NCBI GenBank assembly: GCA_963830205.1
Contig: CAWHLP010000039.1
Span: 1 to 64,000, forward strand
DNA length: 64,000 nt
From: CAVSRC01 sp963830205
GTDB taxonomy: Bacteria > Pseudomonadota > Alphaproteobacteria > Rhizobiales > Kaistiaceae
Direction: 5' to 3'
The notes beneath the pieces were generated by a model. It was not told the DNA's origin. It did no database searches and saw only the letters and a program-made list of their open reading frames with translations. Made by a program: the position numbers and the translations under genes. Below, piece by piece: positions 1-7,274 of the stretch (within the stretch, counting starts at the first letter, position 1; each line of letters begins with the position of its first letter).

Positions 1-601
1 CAGCGCCAGCCACAGGCCGCCGGTGATGAGCAGGCTGCCGCTGCCCCAGCGGATGAAGCGGGCGCGGCCTGAGCTGAGCCCCGTGGCGATGCGGGCGGCG
101 AGAAGCACGTAGATCGTGTCGGTGAGCGCGGCGACCGCCATAGCGGTGATCCCCATGATGAGGATCTGCAGCGTCGCGCTGGCGGCGGGGTCGATGAACT
201 GCGGGAAGAAGGCGCCGAAGAAGAGCAGTGCCTTCGGGTTGCTGACCTCGACCATCATCGCCTGGGTGAAATAGCCGCCGCGGGGCGCGCGCGGCTGCGG
301 CGCCGGCTGCGGCGTCGTCGTGGCCGATGATGAGTTTGACGCCGAGGAAGACGAGATAGGCGGCGCCGAGTAGCCGCACCCAGACGAACCATTCGCCCAT
401 CGCCGCGATCAGCGAGGCTAGGCCGGCGAGCGTCAGCACCACCATGATGGCGAAGCCCGCCTGGAAGCCGGCGACATTGGCCAGGCCCGCGCGGCGGCCG
501 TGACGCAGGCTGTTGGCGACGATCAGCGTCACCGACGGGCCGGGCGCGATCATCACCACGATGGTGGCGGCGAGGAAGGTGAGCCAGGTGGAGAGGTGCA
601 T
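1..601 (-). pseudogene. LysE/RhtB-type amino-acid exporter, frameshifted, cut by window edge
   Basis: This is an inner-membrane amino-acid or metabolite exporter of the LysE/RhtB family. Reading leftward from the ATG ending at 601, the N-terminus carries the family signature (APGPSVTLIVANS) followed by hydrophobic segments, and the later part contains VEVSNPKALLFFGAFFPQF, also typical. The two halves are in different frames: one extra base lies somewhere between about 275 and 330. The last visible residues (GGLWLAL) are close to the usual C-terminus, so only a few codons lie outside the window. It points away from the GTA-like genes. It is either a decayed gene or an intact gene with a sequence error. 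Confidence 0.8.
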
Positions 602-716
602 GGGCGGGCTCGGGATAGGCAGGCGAAACGGCAGCCTAGCAGGTCGAAGCCGCGGCAGCGACGACGCCGCCGGTCATCTCGCGCAAGCGGAGGACGGCGT
701 CAGCGAGCAATGCGTC

Positions 717-766
717 CTTCGAGGGAACCGCTTCCGGTCTCGGCTACGCCTCGGAAGGATGAGGAT
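717..766. repeat. Short palindromic intergenic repeat
   Basis: An imperfect inverted repeat begins TCCTTCGAGG and ends CCTCGGAAGGATGA. It lies between the exporter and the first GTA-like gene and resembles the TCCTTCGAGG...GGATGAGG elements widespread in Rhizobiales. The rest of 602-795 shows no gene. Confidence 0.5.
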
Positions 767-795
767 GAGAAGGAAGCCGAGGCCGGAATTGAACG

Positions 796-981
796 ATGGA
801 CGACCTCACCCATACATTCGTCGAGCGCGGCGACCTGGCGCACCTGGCGCTCTTCCTGTGGGCGAGCGGCGCCAGCGCGCTGCTCGTCTGGGCGCTCAGG
901 GAGCTTGCCGCCTCCAACCGGCGCTTCAATGATTTCGTCAACGAGATCGCGCGGCTGAACCGCTTCTTCGATCGCGAGTGA
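796..981 (+). CDS. GTA g3.5-like small protein
   Basis: A 61-residue protein with one hydrophobic segment (residues 17-34) and a basic/aromatic C-terminal half (SNRRFNDFVNEIARLNRFF). In RcGTA-type clusters a small gene of this size and character lies between portal (g3) and prohead protease (g4). Here the portal is not visible upstream, since a LysE-type gene on the other strand occupies that side. The function of g3.5 is not known to me. The assignment rests on position and composition. Confidence 0.6.
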   Translation: MDDLTHTFVERGDLAHLALFLWASGASALLVWALRELAASNRRFNDFVNEIARLNRFFDRE

Positions 982-1014
982 AGGGGCACACCCGCGCATC
1001 CGGATGGCCTGGCA

Positions 1015-1219
1015 CCCCCTCACCCTGTCCCTCTCCCACGAGGGGAGAGGGGACGCTGTGGCGGCGCCGCGCTTTCCAACCCTCTCCCCTCGCGGGAGAG
1101 GGTGGTGCGCGGAGCGCCGGGTGAGGGGATGTTGCCTCACGAGGCGCCGTACGCCCTCACCCCGCGCACCTAATTCGCTACGCTCACAAGGTGCGCGGCC
1201 CTCTCCCCACGGGAGAGGA
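1015..1219. repeat. Palindromic repeat, family B (CCCTCACC/CTCTCCCC type)
   Basis: A nested set of inverted repeats: CCCTCACCCTGTCCCTCTCC, CTCTCCCCTCGCGGGAGAGG, GCGCCGGGTGAGGGG and a second half ending CTCTCCCCACGGGAGAGG. Close relatives occur at 6841-6956 and 11261-11399. It fills the gap downstream of the g3.5-like gene. Confidence 0.8.
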
Positions 1220-1263
1220 GAGGTTCCACGAAGCGCCTGCCCGACCCGTTGAGGATCCAGACC

Positions 1264-1401
1264 ATGAAACACCTGCTGATGCTGATCGGCGGTACGCGCT
1301 CCGGCGCGCACCAGGCCGTCTTCCACGACTTCGCCGAGGGGCTGGCGCGCATGATTGGCCGTCGCGGGTGGACCGCGCGGGTGCGGGCCATGGAGCTGTA
1401 G
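1264..1401 (+). CDS. Possible 45-residue protein between g3.5 and g4
   Basis: A short open frame starts at an ATG nine bases after a GAGG element and ends in TAG. The product begins MKHLLMLIGGTRSGAHQ and is rich in basic residues towards the end. I do not recognise it. It is framed by repeats on both sides and may be a real small gene of the cluster, a remnant, or chance. Confidence 0.3.
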   Translation: MKHLLMLIGGTRSGAHQAVFHDFAEGLARMIGRRGWTARVRAMEL

Positions 1402-1410
1402 GGGGAGCGG

Positions 1411-1568
1411 GCAGTCGGCAATTGGCAGTCGGCAATCGGGCGCTTCTTCTCCCTCCCCGGAAAGGGGAGGGTCGGACCGAAGGTCCGGGGAGGGGTCACC
1501 ATCGATGTGCCCTTGACCCCCACCCGGCCGGCTCCGCCGACCGACCTCCCCCTTTCAGGGGGAGGCGA
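1411..1568. repeat. Composite repeat with heptad arm (family A)
   Basis: The left arm is made of 7-bp units CGGCAGT/CGGCAAT with some variants. It is followed by module 1 (CCTCCCCGGAAAGGGGAGGG plus a GGACCGAAGGTCC hairpin), the spacer CACCATCGATGTGCCC, and module 2 (CCCCCACCCGG... ending CCTCCCCCTTTCAGGGGGAG). Modules 1 and 2 are related to each other in inverted orientation. A second short palindrome (CCCGGCCTTCGCCGGG) lies at about 1600-1615, before the prohead protease start. Confidence 0.85.
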
Positions 1569-1641
1569 AGAACGCCCGCCTCCACCTGCGAATACTGGGT
1601 CCCGGCCTTCGCCGGGACGACACGGTCTCCGGAAAGCAACC

Positions 1642-2173
1642 ATGATCCTCACCGAACGGAAATTCTCGCCCGCGACGCTCTCGGCCGTCGAGGCCGACGG
1701 CACCTTCACCGGCTATGCCAGCCTGTTTCGGCCGCACCGACCTCGGCCGCGACATGGTGATGCCCGGCGCCTTCCGCGCCTCGCTGGCGAAGCGCGGGGC
1801 AGGGGGCGTGAAGATGCTGTTCCAGCACGACCCCAACACGCCGATCGGCGTGTGGCTCGACATCCGCGAGGACGGCGAGGGGCTGTTCGTCAAGGGGCGG
1901 CTGACGACCGAGGTGGCCAAGGCGCGCGAGGTGCTGTCGCTGATGCGCGCCGGCGCGCTCGACGGGCTCTCCATCGGCTATCGCACCGTGCGCGGGCGCA
2001 CCGACGCCAAGACCGGCGTGCGCGCGCTCTACGAGGTCGACCTGTGGGAGATCTCGGTGGTGACCTTTCCCATGCTGCCCGAGGCGCGCGTGGTGAGCGT
2101 CAAGGACGCACATCAGCATCTGGCGCGAACGATCCGGCGGGCGACGCAGCTCGTGCGCGGCGCGATGCGGTGA
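1642..2173 (+). pseudogene. Prohead protease (GTA g4, HK97 family), frameshifted
   Basis: An HK97-type serine protease that trims the capsid protein during head assembly. The N-terminal frame reads ILTERKFSPATL...GTFTGYASLF. It then shifts at the T run 1726-1728, one T too many, and continues as GRTDLGRDMVMPGAFRASL, the classic family sequence, with FQHDPNTPIGVW and LSIGYRTV further on. With one T removed it is about 176 residues, normal for GTA g4. It lies directly before the capsid gene as expected. Decay and sequencing error cannot be separated from this sequence alone. Confidence 0.88.
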
Positions 2174-2282
2174 CCCCACCCACCGCGCGTTCCGCGCGGT
2201 CCCTCCTCCACCGAAGTCGGGTCCACCCGACCTCGGATTCCCAAAGAACGAAAGCGGGTAGACCCGCTTTCGCGCGGGGAGG
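2174..2282. repeat. Palindromic repeat of another family
   Basis: The element begins CCCCACCCACCGCGCG with a CCGCGCGTTCCGCGCGG hairpin. It contains GAAGTCGGGTCCACCCGAC and GAAAGCGGGTAGACCCGCTT hairpins and ends CGCGGGGAGGGAGGGGAG. It directly follows the protease stop codon and abuts the next composite repeat. Confidence 0.7.
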
Positions 2283-2293
2283 GAGGGGAGTTT

Positions 2294-2495
2294 GCGGCAA
2301 TCGGCAATCGGCAATCGGCAGGGGCTAGCAGTTGGCGCTTCTCCCTCCCCTGAAAGGGGAGGGTCGCCGCGATAGCGGCGGGGAGGGGTCGCCATCGCTG
2401 TGCCCTGACCCCCACCCGATTGGCTTCGCCAATCGACCTCCCCCTTTCAGGGGGAGGAGAAACGGCCCGGCCGCGATCGACTGCCGACTGCCGCG
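2294..2495. repeat. Composite repeat with heptad arms on both sides (family A)
   Basis: The left arm holds consecutive CGGCAAT units. The two inverted modules follow (CTCCCCTGAAAGGGGAG with CCGCGATAGCGG, then GATTGGCTTCGCCAATC with CTCCCCCTTTCAGGGGGAG). The right arm carries the complementary unit (GACTGCCGACTGCCG). The element ends about 37 bases before the capsid start codon. Confidence 0.85.
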
Positions 2496-2532
2496 ACCAC
2501 TTGACCAAACCCAACCGAAAGGAAGAGCAAGC

Positions 2533-3786
2533 ATGCAGGCTGAAACCGTGCCCGCGCCCGAGACCAAGGCGGCGGAGACGACCGGCGAGGTCGCCGGGGC
2601 GTTCGAAGACTTCATGAGGACCTTCGAGGCGTTCAAGGCGGAGAATGACGTCCGCCTCGCCGAGATCGAGCAGAAGCGCGTCGCCGACGTGCTGACCAGC
2701 GACAAGGTCGACCGCATCAACCGCGCCCTCGACGACCAGAAGCGGCTGGTCGACCAGCTCGTGCTCAACACCCGCCGGCCGCTGCTCGGCCGCGACGGCC
2801 AGCCGCTCTCGGCGGGCGCCATCGAGCACAAGGCGGCCTTCGAGGCCTATGTGCGCGGCGGTGCCGAGGAGGCGCTGCGTTCGATCGAGCGGAAGGCGCT
2901 CAGCGTTGCCGCGGACGGCGGCTATCTGGTGCCCGACGAGACCGAGCGCGAGATCGGCCGGCGGCTGTCGGCTGCCTCGCCGATCCGGGCGATTGCCGGC
3001 GTGCGCCAGGTGTCGGGCAACACCTACAAGAAGCCCTTCGTCACGGCGGGCGCCGCCACCGGCTGGGTGGGCGAGACCGACACGCGGCCGCAGACCAACC
3101 AGCCGACGCTGGCCGAGCTCGAGTTCCCGACCATGGAGCTCTACGCCATGCCGGCGGCAACCGGCACGCTCCTCGACGACAGCGCCGTCAACATCGACGA
3201 GTGGCTGGCGGGCGAGGTGGAGACCGTCTTCGCCGAGCAGGAGGGCACCGCCTTCGTCACCGGCGACGGCGACAAGAAGCCGACCGGCTTCCTCTCCTAC
3301 ACCACCGTCGCCGAGGCGAGCTGGGCCTGGGAGAAGATCGGCTATGTCGCCACCGGTGTCGACGGCGCCTGGCCGGCGGCGAACCCCTCCGACATCCTGG
3401 TCGACCTCGTCTATGCGCTCAAGGCCGGCTATCGCCAGAACGGCACCTGGGTGATGAACCGTTCGACCCAGGCAGCGATCCGCAAGATGAAGGACGACAG
3501 CGACAACTACATCTGGCAGCCGTCGGCGGTCGCCGGCCAGCCGGCGAGCCTGATGAACTTCCCCATCGCCGAGTCCGAGGACATGCCCGACGTCGGCTCG
3601 GACACCTTCGCCGTCGCCTTCGGCGATTTCCGCCGCGGCTACCTGATCGTCGACCGCGTCGGCGTGCGCGTCCTGCGCGACCCCTATTCCGCCAAGCCCT
3701 ACGTGCTCTTCTACACGACCAAGCGGGTAGGCGGCGGCGTCCAGGACTACGACGCGATCAAGCTCCTCAAGTTCGGCACGGCCTGA
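2533..3786 (+). CDS. Major capsid protein (GTA g5, HK97 fold)
   Basis: An intact 417-residue HK97-type major capsid protein. Residues about 1-85 are a charged helical delta/scaffold region (EDFMRTFEAFKAENDVRLAEIEQ), probably removed by the protease encoded just upstream. The mature coat follows, with LSVAADGGYLVPDE, GWVGETDTRPQTNQPTLAELEF and the C-terminal YVLFYTTKRVGGGVQDYDA, all typical of GTA capsids. The start at 2533 is chosen because AAGGAAGAG lies just upstream and because the longer frame upstream is only translated repeat. This is one of the few GTA genes here without a frameshift. Confidence 0.95.
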   Translation: MQAETVPAPETKAAETTGEVAGAFEDFMRTFEAFKAENDVRLAEIEQKRVADVLTSDKVDRINRALDDQKRLVDQLVLNTRRPLLGRDGQPLSAGAIEHKAAFEAYVRGGAEEALRSIERKALSVAADGGYLVPDETEREIGRRLSAASPIRAIAGVRQVSGNTYKKPFVTAGAATGWVGETDTRPQTNQPTLAELEFPTMELYAMPAATGTLLDDSAVNIDEWLAGEVETVFAEQEGTAFVTGDGDKKPTGFLSYTTVAEASWAWEKIGYVATGVDGAWPAANPSDILVDLVYALKAGYRQNGTWVMNRSTQAAIRKMKDDSDNYIWQPSAVAGQPASLMNFPIAESEDMPDVGSDTFAVAFGDFRRGYLIVDRVGVRVLRDPYSAKPYVLFYTTKRVGGGVQDYDAIKLLKFGTA

Positions 3787-3860
3787 GCCGCCCGTCCCTC
3801 CCGGGCCTGTGCCGACGGGCGGCCCCGCGGGTGATGAGCCCGTGGGGCCGTCTGCGATCT

Positions 3861-4075
3861 GGCAGTCGGCAGTCGGCAGTTGGATTGCCGTGCGATGCCT
3901 TCTCCCTCCCCAGAAAGGGGAGGGTCGCCGCGAAGCGGCGGGGAGGGGTCGCCGTCGATGTGCCCCTGACCCCCACCCGGTCGGCTGCGCCGACCGACCT
4001 CCCCCTTTCAGGGGGAGGAGAAGAAATGCAGTGCCCGTCCGACAGCCGATTGCCCATTGCCGACTGCCGAATGCC
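3861..4075. repeat. Composite repeat with heptad arms on both sides (family A)
   Basis: The left arm is CGGCAGT units, module 1 has CCGCGAAGCGG, the spacer is GCCGTCGATGTGCCCC, module 2 has GGTCGGCTGCGCCGACC, and the right arm is made of ATTGCCGACTGCCG units. It fills the whole capsid-g6 gap, and the g6 start codon follows within about 15 bases. Confidence 0.85.
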
Positions 4076-4089
4076 CTCTGGAGATCTCC

Positions 4090-4665
4090 ATGACCGCAGC
4101 ATTGATCACAGCACCGGCGCTGGAGCCGGTGACGCTTGCCGATGCCAAGGCGCATCTCCGTCTCGACACGGACGATGACGACACGCTCCTGACCGCCGCG
4201 ATCGTCGCGGCGCGGGTGCATGTCGAGGCGCTGACCCGGCGCTGCCTGATCGAGCAGGGCTGGCGCGTCTACCTCGACCGGTGGCCGCGGAAGCGCATTG
4301 TGAAGCTCAGCCCGGCGCCGCTGATCTCGGTCGATGCCGTCACCGTCTACGACGCCAACGGCGACCCGACGGTGGTCGACGCGGACGACTACGAGGTCGA
4401 TGCGGTGGCCGTGCCTGGCCGGCTGGTGCTCTCCGGCAACGCGCCGGTGGTGGTCGGCAAGGCGGTGAACGGCATCGAGATCGACGTGACCGCCGGCTTT
4501 GGCCCGTCGAGCATCGAGGTGCCGGCGCCGCTCCGCCAGGCGATCATGATGCTGACCGCCCATTGGTACGAGCATCGCGGCGCTGTCGGCCACGACATGG
4601 CCGGGGCGGTGCCGCCGCTCGGCTTCGACGCGCTGATCGCGCCCTACCGGATCCTCTGCCTATGA
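4090..4665 (+). CDS. Head-tail connector/adaptor (GTA g6)
   Basis: A 191-residue head-tail connector protein of the gp6-like (DUF3168-neighbour, 'phage conserved hypothetical phiE125 gp8') type. The N-terminus EPVTLADAKAHLRLD with the following long helix and the C-terminal motif PLRQAIMMLTAHWYEHRGA are diagnostic. In assembled GTA particles the g6 product forms the adaptor ring under the portal. The start ATG follows GGAGATCTCC. Its stop overlaps the start of the next gene (ATGA), the compact arrangement expected of GTA clusters where no repeat has intervened. Confidence 0.9.
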   Translation: MTAALITAPALEPVTLADAKAHLRLDTDDDDTLLTAAIVAARVHVEALTRRCLIEQGWRVYLDRWPRKRIVKLSPAPLISVDAVTVYDANGDPTVVDADDYEVDAVAVPGRLVLSGNAPVVVGKAVNGIEIDVTAGFGPSSIEVPAPLRQAIMMLTAHWYEHRGAVGHDMAGAVPPLGFDALIAPYRILCL

Positions 4666-5001
4666 GCGCGGCGGCGGACTACGACCCCGGCTGGCTGCGC
4701 CACCGGGTGACGGTGGAATCCGGCGCCAGCGCGCCTGACGGCGCCGGCGGCGAGACCGTTCTGTGGGACACGCTGGCGACGCTGTGGGCGCATATCGAGC
4801 CGACCGATGCCGGCGAAAAGATCGTCGCCGGACATCTCTCCGGCGTGGTCACCCATCTGGTGACCTTCCGTTTCCGCGACGACCTGGCCGGCGGCATGCG
4901 CGTCGCGTTTCGCGAGCAGATATTTCCGCGTGCTCGCCGTGCACGACCCCGACGAGAGCCGCCGCTACCTGGTGGCCAAGTGCACGGAGGAGGCGCCATG
5001 A
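4662..5001 (+). pseudogene. Head-tail stopper/adaptor (GTA g7), frameshifted
   Basis: A phage head-closure protein (SPP1 gp16-like). It opens with DPGWLRHRVTVESGA and WDTLATLWAHIEP, which are typical. The frame is lost at a T run (4923-4925, one T too many). In the next frame it resumes as RVLAVHDPDESRRYLVAKC, the expected C-terminal strand, and ends in a TGA overlapping the next start codon. Correcting one base gives about 112 residues, normal for the family. Confidence 0.85.
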
Positions 5002-5282
5002 ATGACGCGTTCAGGCTGACCGGCGGCGACCTGGTGCGGGCGCTCGGCGGGGCCCTTGCCTCGCCCGCGGTGGACCAGGCGGCGCGCCGGCAGGCCGAGG
5101 AGGTGGCGCGCGCGGTGGGCGAAGCGGCGGCCGATAGCGTTGCCACCCGCGTCACCCGCCGGGCAGGCGGCGACTATGTCGTCAGCGTCGAAGGGCCAGG
5201 GCTGTTCGCGCGCGAATTCGGGTCGGTCGATGCACCGGCCGACCCGGTGATCGCGCAGGCGATTGCGGAGATGAAGCGATGA
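4998..5282 (+). CDS. Small GTA-associated protein, possibly HK97 gp10-like
   Basis: A 94-residue protein starting at an ATG that overlaps the g7 stop. It has an Ala-rich amphipathic helix followed by a short beta section (GDYVVSVEGPGLFAREFGS). The last pattern, in which a sequence ends in an FG dipeptide near 'ARE', occurs in HK97 gp10-like tail-completion proteins, but those are usually longer. The assignment is positional, between stopper (g7) and tail terminator (g8). I cannot identify it firmly. Confidence 0.7.
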   Translation: MNDAFRLTGGDLVRALGGALASPAVDQAARRQAEEVARAVGEAAADSVATRVTRRAGGDYVVSVEGPGLFAREFGSVDAPADPVIAQAIAEMKR

Positions 5283-5299
5283 GCGGAGCGACGCGGATT

Positions 5300-5420
5300 T
5301 TTCCCTCCCCTGAAAGGGGAGGGTCGGACCGAAGGGCCGGGGAGGGGTCGCCATCGATGTGCCCGATGACCCCCACCCGGTCGGCTGCGCCGACCGACCT
5401 CCCCCTTTCAGGGGGAGGAG
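5300..5420. repeat. Composite repeat without heptad arms (family A)
   Basis: Module 1 (CTCCCCTGAAAGGGGAG, GGACCGAAGGGCC), a spacer including GCCATCGATGTGCCC, and module 2 (GGTCGGCTGCGCCGACC, CTCCCCCTTTCAGGGGGAG). It lies between the small g7-adjacent gene and g8. Confidence 0.85.
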
Positions 5421-5457
5421 GGAGCAAGCGGCACGGTCACGGCCACGGAGAACAGCC

Positions 5458-5862
5458 ATGACCTCATCCGCCCTTGCCCTGCAGAAGGCGGTCTATGCCG
5501 CGCTCGTCGCCGACGATGGCGTCGGCGCGCTGATCGGCGACCGCATCTATGACGTCGCCCCGCGCAACGCCGTCGTTCCCTACGCGACCTTCGGCCAGAT
5601 GACCGCGACCGACTGGAGCACCGGGACCGAGGACGGCACCGAGCACCGGCTCACCCTCGACGTCTGGTCGCGCCAGGGGGGAAAAAGCGAATGCCATGCC
5701 ATCGCCACTGCCATCCGCGCCGCGCTCAACGATGCGGCGCTAGCGCTCGACGGACATGCGCTCGTCAACCTGCGCTTCGAGACCGCCGACGTGGCGCGCG
5801 ACCCGGACGGCATCACCTTTCACGCGCGGCTGCGTTTTCGCGCCGTGACGGAGCCGGAATAG
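5458..5862 (+). CDS. Tail terminator (GTA g8, DUF3168)
   Basis: A 134-residue DUF3168 protein. It begins SALALQKAVYAALVADDGV, followed by LIGDRIYDVAPRNAVVPYATFG and a C-terminal strand pair (GITFHARLRFRAV). In siphoviruses and GTAs this ring protein stops tail-tube growth and joins tail to head. The start ATG at 5458 is preceded by CACGGAGAACAGCC. The reading frame is intact and ends immediately before a short heptad-based repeat. Confidence 0.9.
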   Translation: MTSSALALQKAVYAALVADDGVGALIGDRIYDVAPRNAVVPYATFGQMTATDWSTGTEDGTEHRLTLDVWSRQGGKSECHAIATAIRAALNDAALALDGHALVNLRFETADVARDPDGITFHARLRFRAVTEPE

Positions 5863-5943
5863 TGAGTGGTGAATGGTGAATGGCAGATCATCGCCATTCG
5901 CCGCTTCCCGTTCACCATTCACCATCGACCATTCACCAATAGC
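5863..5943. repeat. Inverted heptad repeat of the TGGTGAA type
   Basis: The left arm carries TGGTGAA units (GTGAATGGTGAATGG). The right arm carries the complement TTCACCA several times (CACCATTCACCATCGACC). The arms could pair into a long stem. It has the same design as the CGGCA[AG]T arms of the family A repeats but a different sequence. It fills the g8-g9 gap. Confidence 0.8.
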
Positions 5944-5968
5944 TGCTTCCACCAGGGAGACTCAGGAC

Positions 5969-6382
5969 ATGACCGCACAGAAGGGCAAGGACCTTCTCCT
6001 CAAGATCGACAGCGACGGGGCGGGGACGTTCCAGACCGTGGCGGGGCTGCGCGCCCGGCGTATCTCGTTCAATGCCGAGAGCGTCGACGTCACCGACGCC
6101 GATTCCGCCGGCCGCTGGCGCGAGCTGCTGGAAGGTGCCGGCGTCAAGCATGCCAGCGTCAGCGGCTCGGGCATCTTCCGCGATGCGGCCAGCGACGAGA
6201 CCGTGCGCGGCGTCTTCTTCGACGGGGTGATCCGCGACTGGCAGGTGATCGTGCCCGACTTCGGCACGCTCTCCGGCGCCTTCCAGGTGACGGCGCTCGA
6301 ATATTCCGGCGAGCACAACGGCGAACTCGCCTACCAGATGGCGCTGGAATCCGCCGGCGCGATCGCGTTTGCGGCGGTGTGA
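5969..6382 (+). CDS. Major tail (tube) protein (GTA g9)
   Basis: A 137-residue phage major tail protein of the TP901-1/GTA g9 type. The start TAQKGKDLLLKIDSDG and the GLRARRISFNAESVDVTDADS motif are strongly conserved in GTA tail-tube proteins. The middle HASVSGSGIFRD and the end GAIAFAAV also fit. It polymerises into the tail tube around the tape measure. The start follows GGGAGACTCAGGAC. The frame is intact. Confidence 0.93.
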   Translation: MTAQKGKDLLLKIDSDGAGTFQTVAGLRARRISFNAESVDVTDADSAGRWRELLEGAGVKHASVSGSGIFRDAASDETVRGVFFDGVIRDWQVIVPDFGTLSGAFQVTALEYSGEHNGELAYQMALESAGAIAFAAV

Positions 6383-6386
6383 CATT

Positions 6387-6496
6387 GACCCCCTCCCGGC
6401 CTCCCCCTTCCAGGGGGAGGAGGGATATGTGGCGTTGCCACGGGCTCTTCCTCCCCCTGAAAGGACCCAGAAAGGGGGAGGATAGGTGGGGGTCAT
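6387..6496. repeat. Degenerate composite repeat (family A)
   Basis: A shortened version: CCCCCTCCCGGCCTCCCCC, CTTCCAGGGGGAGGAG and, in the second half, CTCCCCCTGAAAGGACCC followed by AGAAAGGGGGAGGATAGG and TGGGGGTC. It separates g9 from g10 and ends close to the ribosome-binding site of g10. Confidence 0.7.
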
Positions 6497-6516
6497 TTCG
6501 CGCAGGAGGAAGACTC

Positions 6517-6835
6517 ATGGTGAACCGGCAGCGGGGCGAGGTCGAGGCGGTGCTCGACGGGCGGGCATGGACGCTGTGCCTGACGCTCGGCGCACTGGCC
6601 GAGCTGGAGGCGGCGCTCGACGCCGACGACCTGATGGGGCTGGCGCGCGCGCTTCGGCGAGGGCAGGCTCGCGGCCAATGATGCGATCCGCGTGATCGGC
6701 GCCGGCCTGCGCGGCGCCGGCAACGCGGTGAGCGACGCGGAGGTGGCCACCATGCGCGCCGAGGGCGGCGCGGCGGGCTATGTCGCCATCGTCGGCGCGC
6801 TGCTCGCGGCGACCTTCGGCGGCGGGGATGGGTGA
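6517..6835 (+). pseudogene. Tail assembly chaperone (GTA g10, TAC family), frameshifted
   Basis: A GTA g10-type tail assembly chaperone (Phage_TAC_11 family). It begins NRQRGEVEAVLDGRAWTLCL and TLGALAELEAAL, the family hallmark. The frame is lost at 6653-6654 (one T too many) and resumes as GEGRLAANDAIRVIGAGLRG with a C-terminal GYVAIVGALLAATFGGGDG. The corrected length is about 105 residues, normal. A strong AGGAGGAAG site precedes the start. The stop overlaps a GTG start for the next gene. Confidence 0.85.
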
Positions 6836-7169
6836 CGATTCTCACCTCTCCCCACTGGGGAGAGGTCGGCGCGAAGCGCCGGGTGAGGGGGGGGCCAAGC
6901 CCGACATCTTCTCCAGCACCCCCTCACCCTGTCCCTCTCCCCGCCGGGGAGAGGGAACGAATACGGACGGGCCCGCAACAGGAATCCTTCCCCTGGCGGC
7001 AGGCGATGGCCTTCGGCTTCGGGCGGCTCAGGCTTTCGTCGCGCGACTTCTGGGCGATGACGCCGCGCGAACTGGCGGCGGCGGTGGAGGGGTCGTCGGC
7101 CCGGTGCCGGCGCCGCTCGACCGTGGTGCGCTGGATGGACTGATGCAGCGATTTCCGGACAGCCCGTAG
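6832..7169 (+). pseudogene. GTA g10.1-like chaperone with in-frame repeat and frameshift
   Basis: This small protein matches the conserved partner that follows g10 in GTA clusters. The core reads FPWRQAMAFGFGRLRLS and RDFWAMTPRELAAAVEG. One G is missing from the run 7089-7092, after which the other frame gives VVGPVPAPLDRGALDGLMQRF, the expected C-terminus. The likely start is the GTG at 6832, overlapping the g10 stop. If so, residues 4-42 or so are translated family B repeat (6841-6956) inserted in frame into the N-terminus. A later ATG at 7006 would avoid the repeat but cuts off the conserved FPW. Confidence 0.75.
6841..6956. repeat. Palindromic repeat, family B, inside the g10.1 5' region
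   Basis: Contains CTCACCTCTCCCCACTGGGG, GGCGCGAAGCGCCGGGTGAG and CCCTCACCCTGTCCCTCTCC. It is open in the g10.1 frame, so it can be translated without a stop. Confidence 0.8.
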
Positions 7170-7171
7170 CC

Positions 7172-7274
7172 CGTAGGATGGGTTAGCGCCTTAAGGCGCC
7201 GTAACCCACATCGCGCCGGGCGCCGAGGTTCCGAGTGATGGGTTACGGCGCGTTCCGCGCTAACCCATCCTACG
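7172..7274. repeat. Inverted repeat, GTAGGATGGGTTAGCG family
   Basis: The outer arms are CCGTAGGATGGGTTAGCGC and GCGCTAACCCATCCTACGA, with inner GTAACCCA / TGGGTTAC and small GGCGCC hairpins. Elements of this sequence are widespread in proteobacteria. It lies between g10.1 and ppa, which converge on it. The ppa reading frame ends inside the right arm. Confidence 0.85.

Noticed and set aside
2113..4593. 826-codon open frame on the - strand across capsid and g6
   Set aside because: It is antisense to clearly coding capsid and connector genes and contains translated palindromic repeats. Long antisense frames are expected in G+C-rich DNA.
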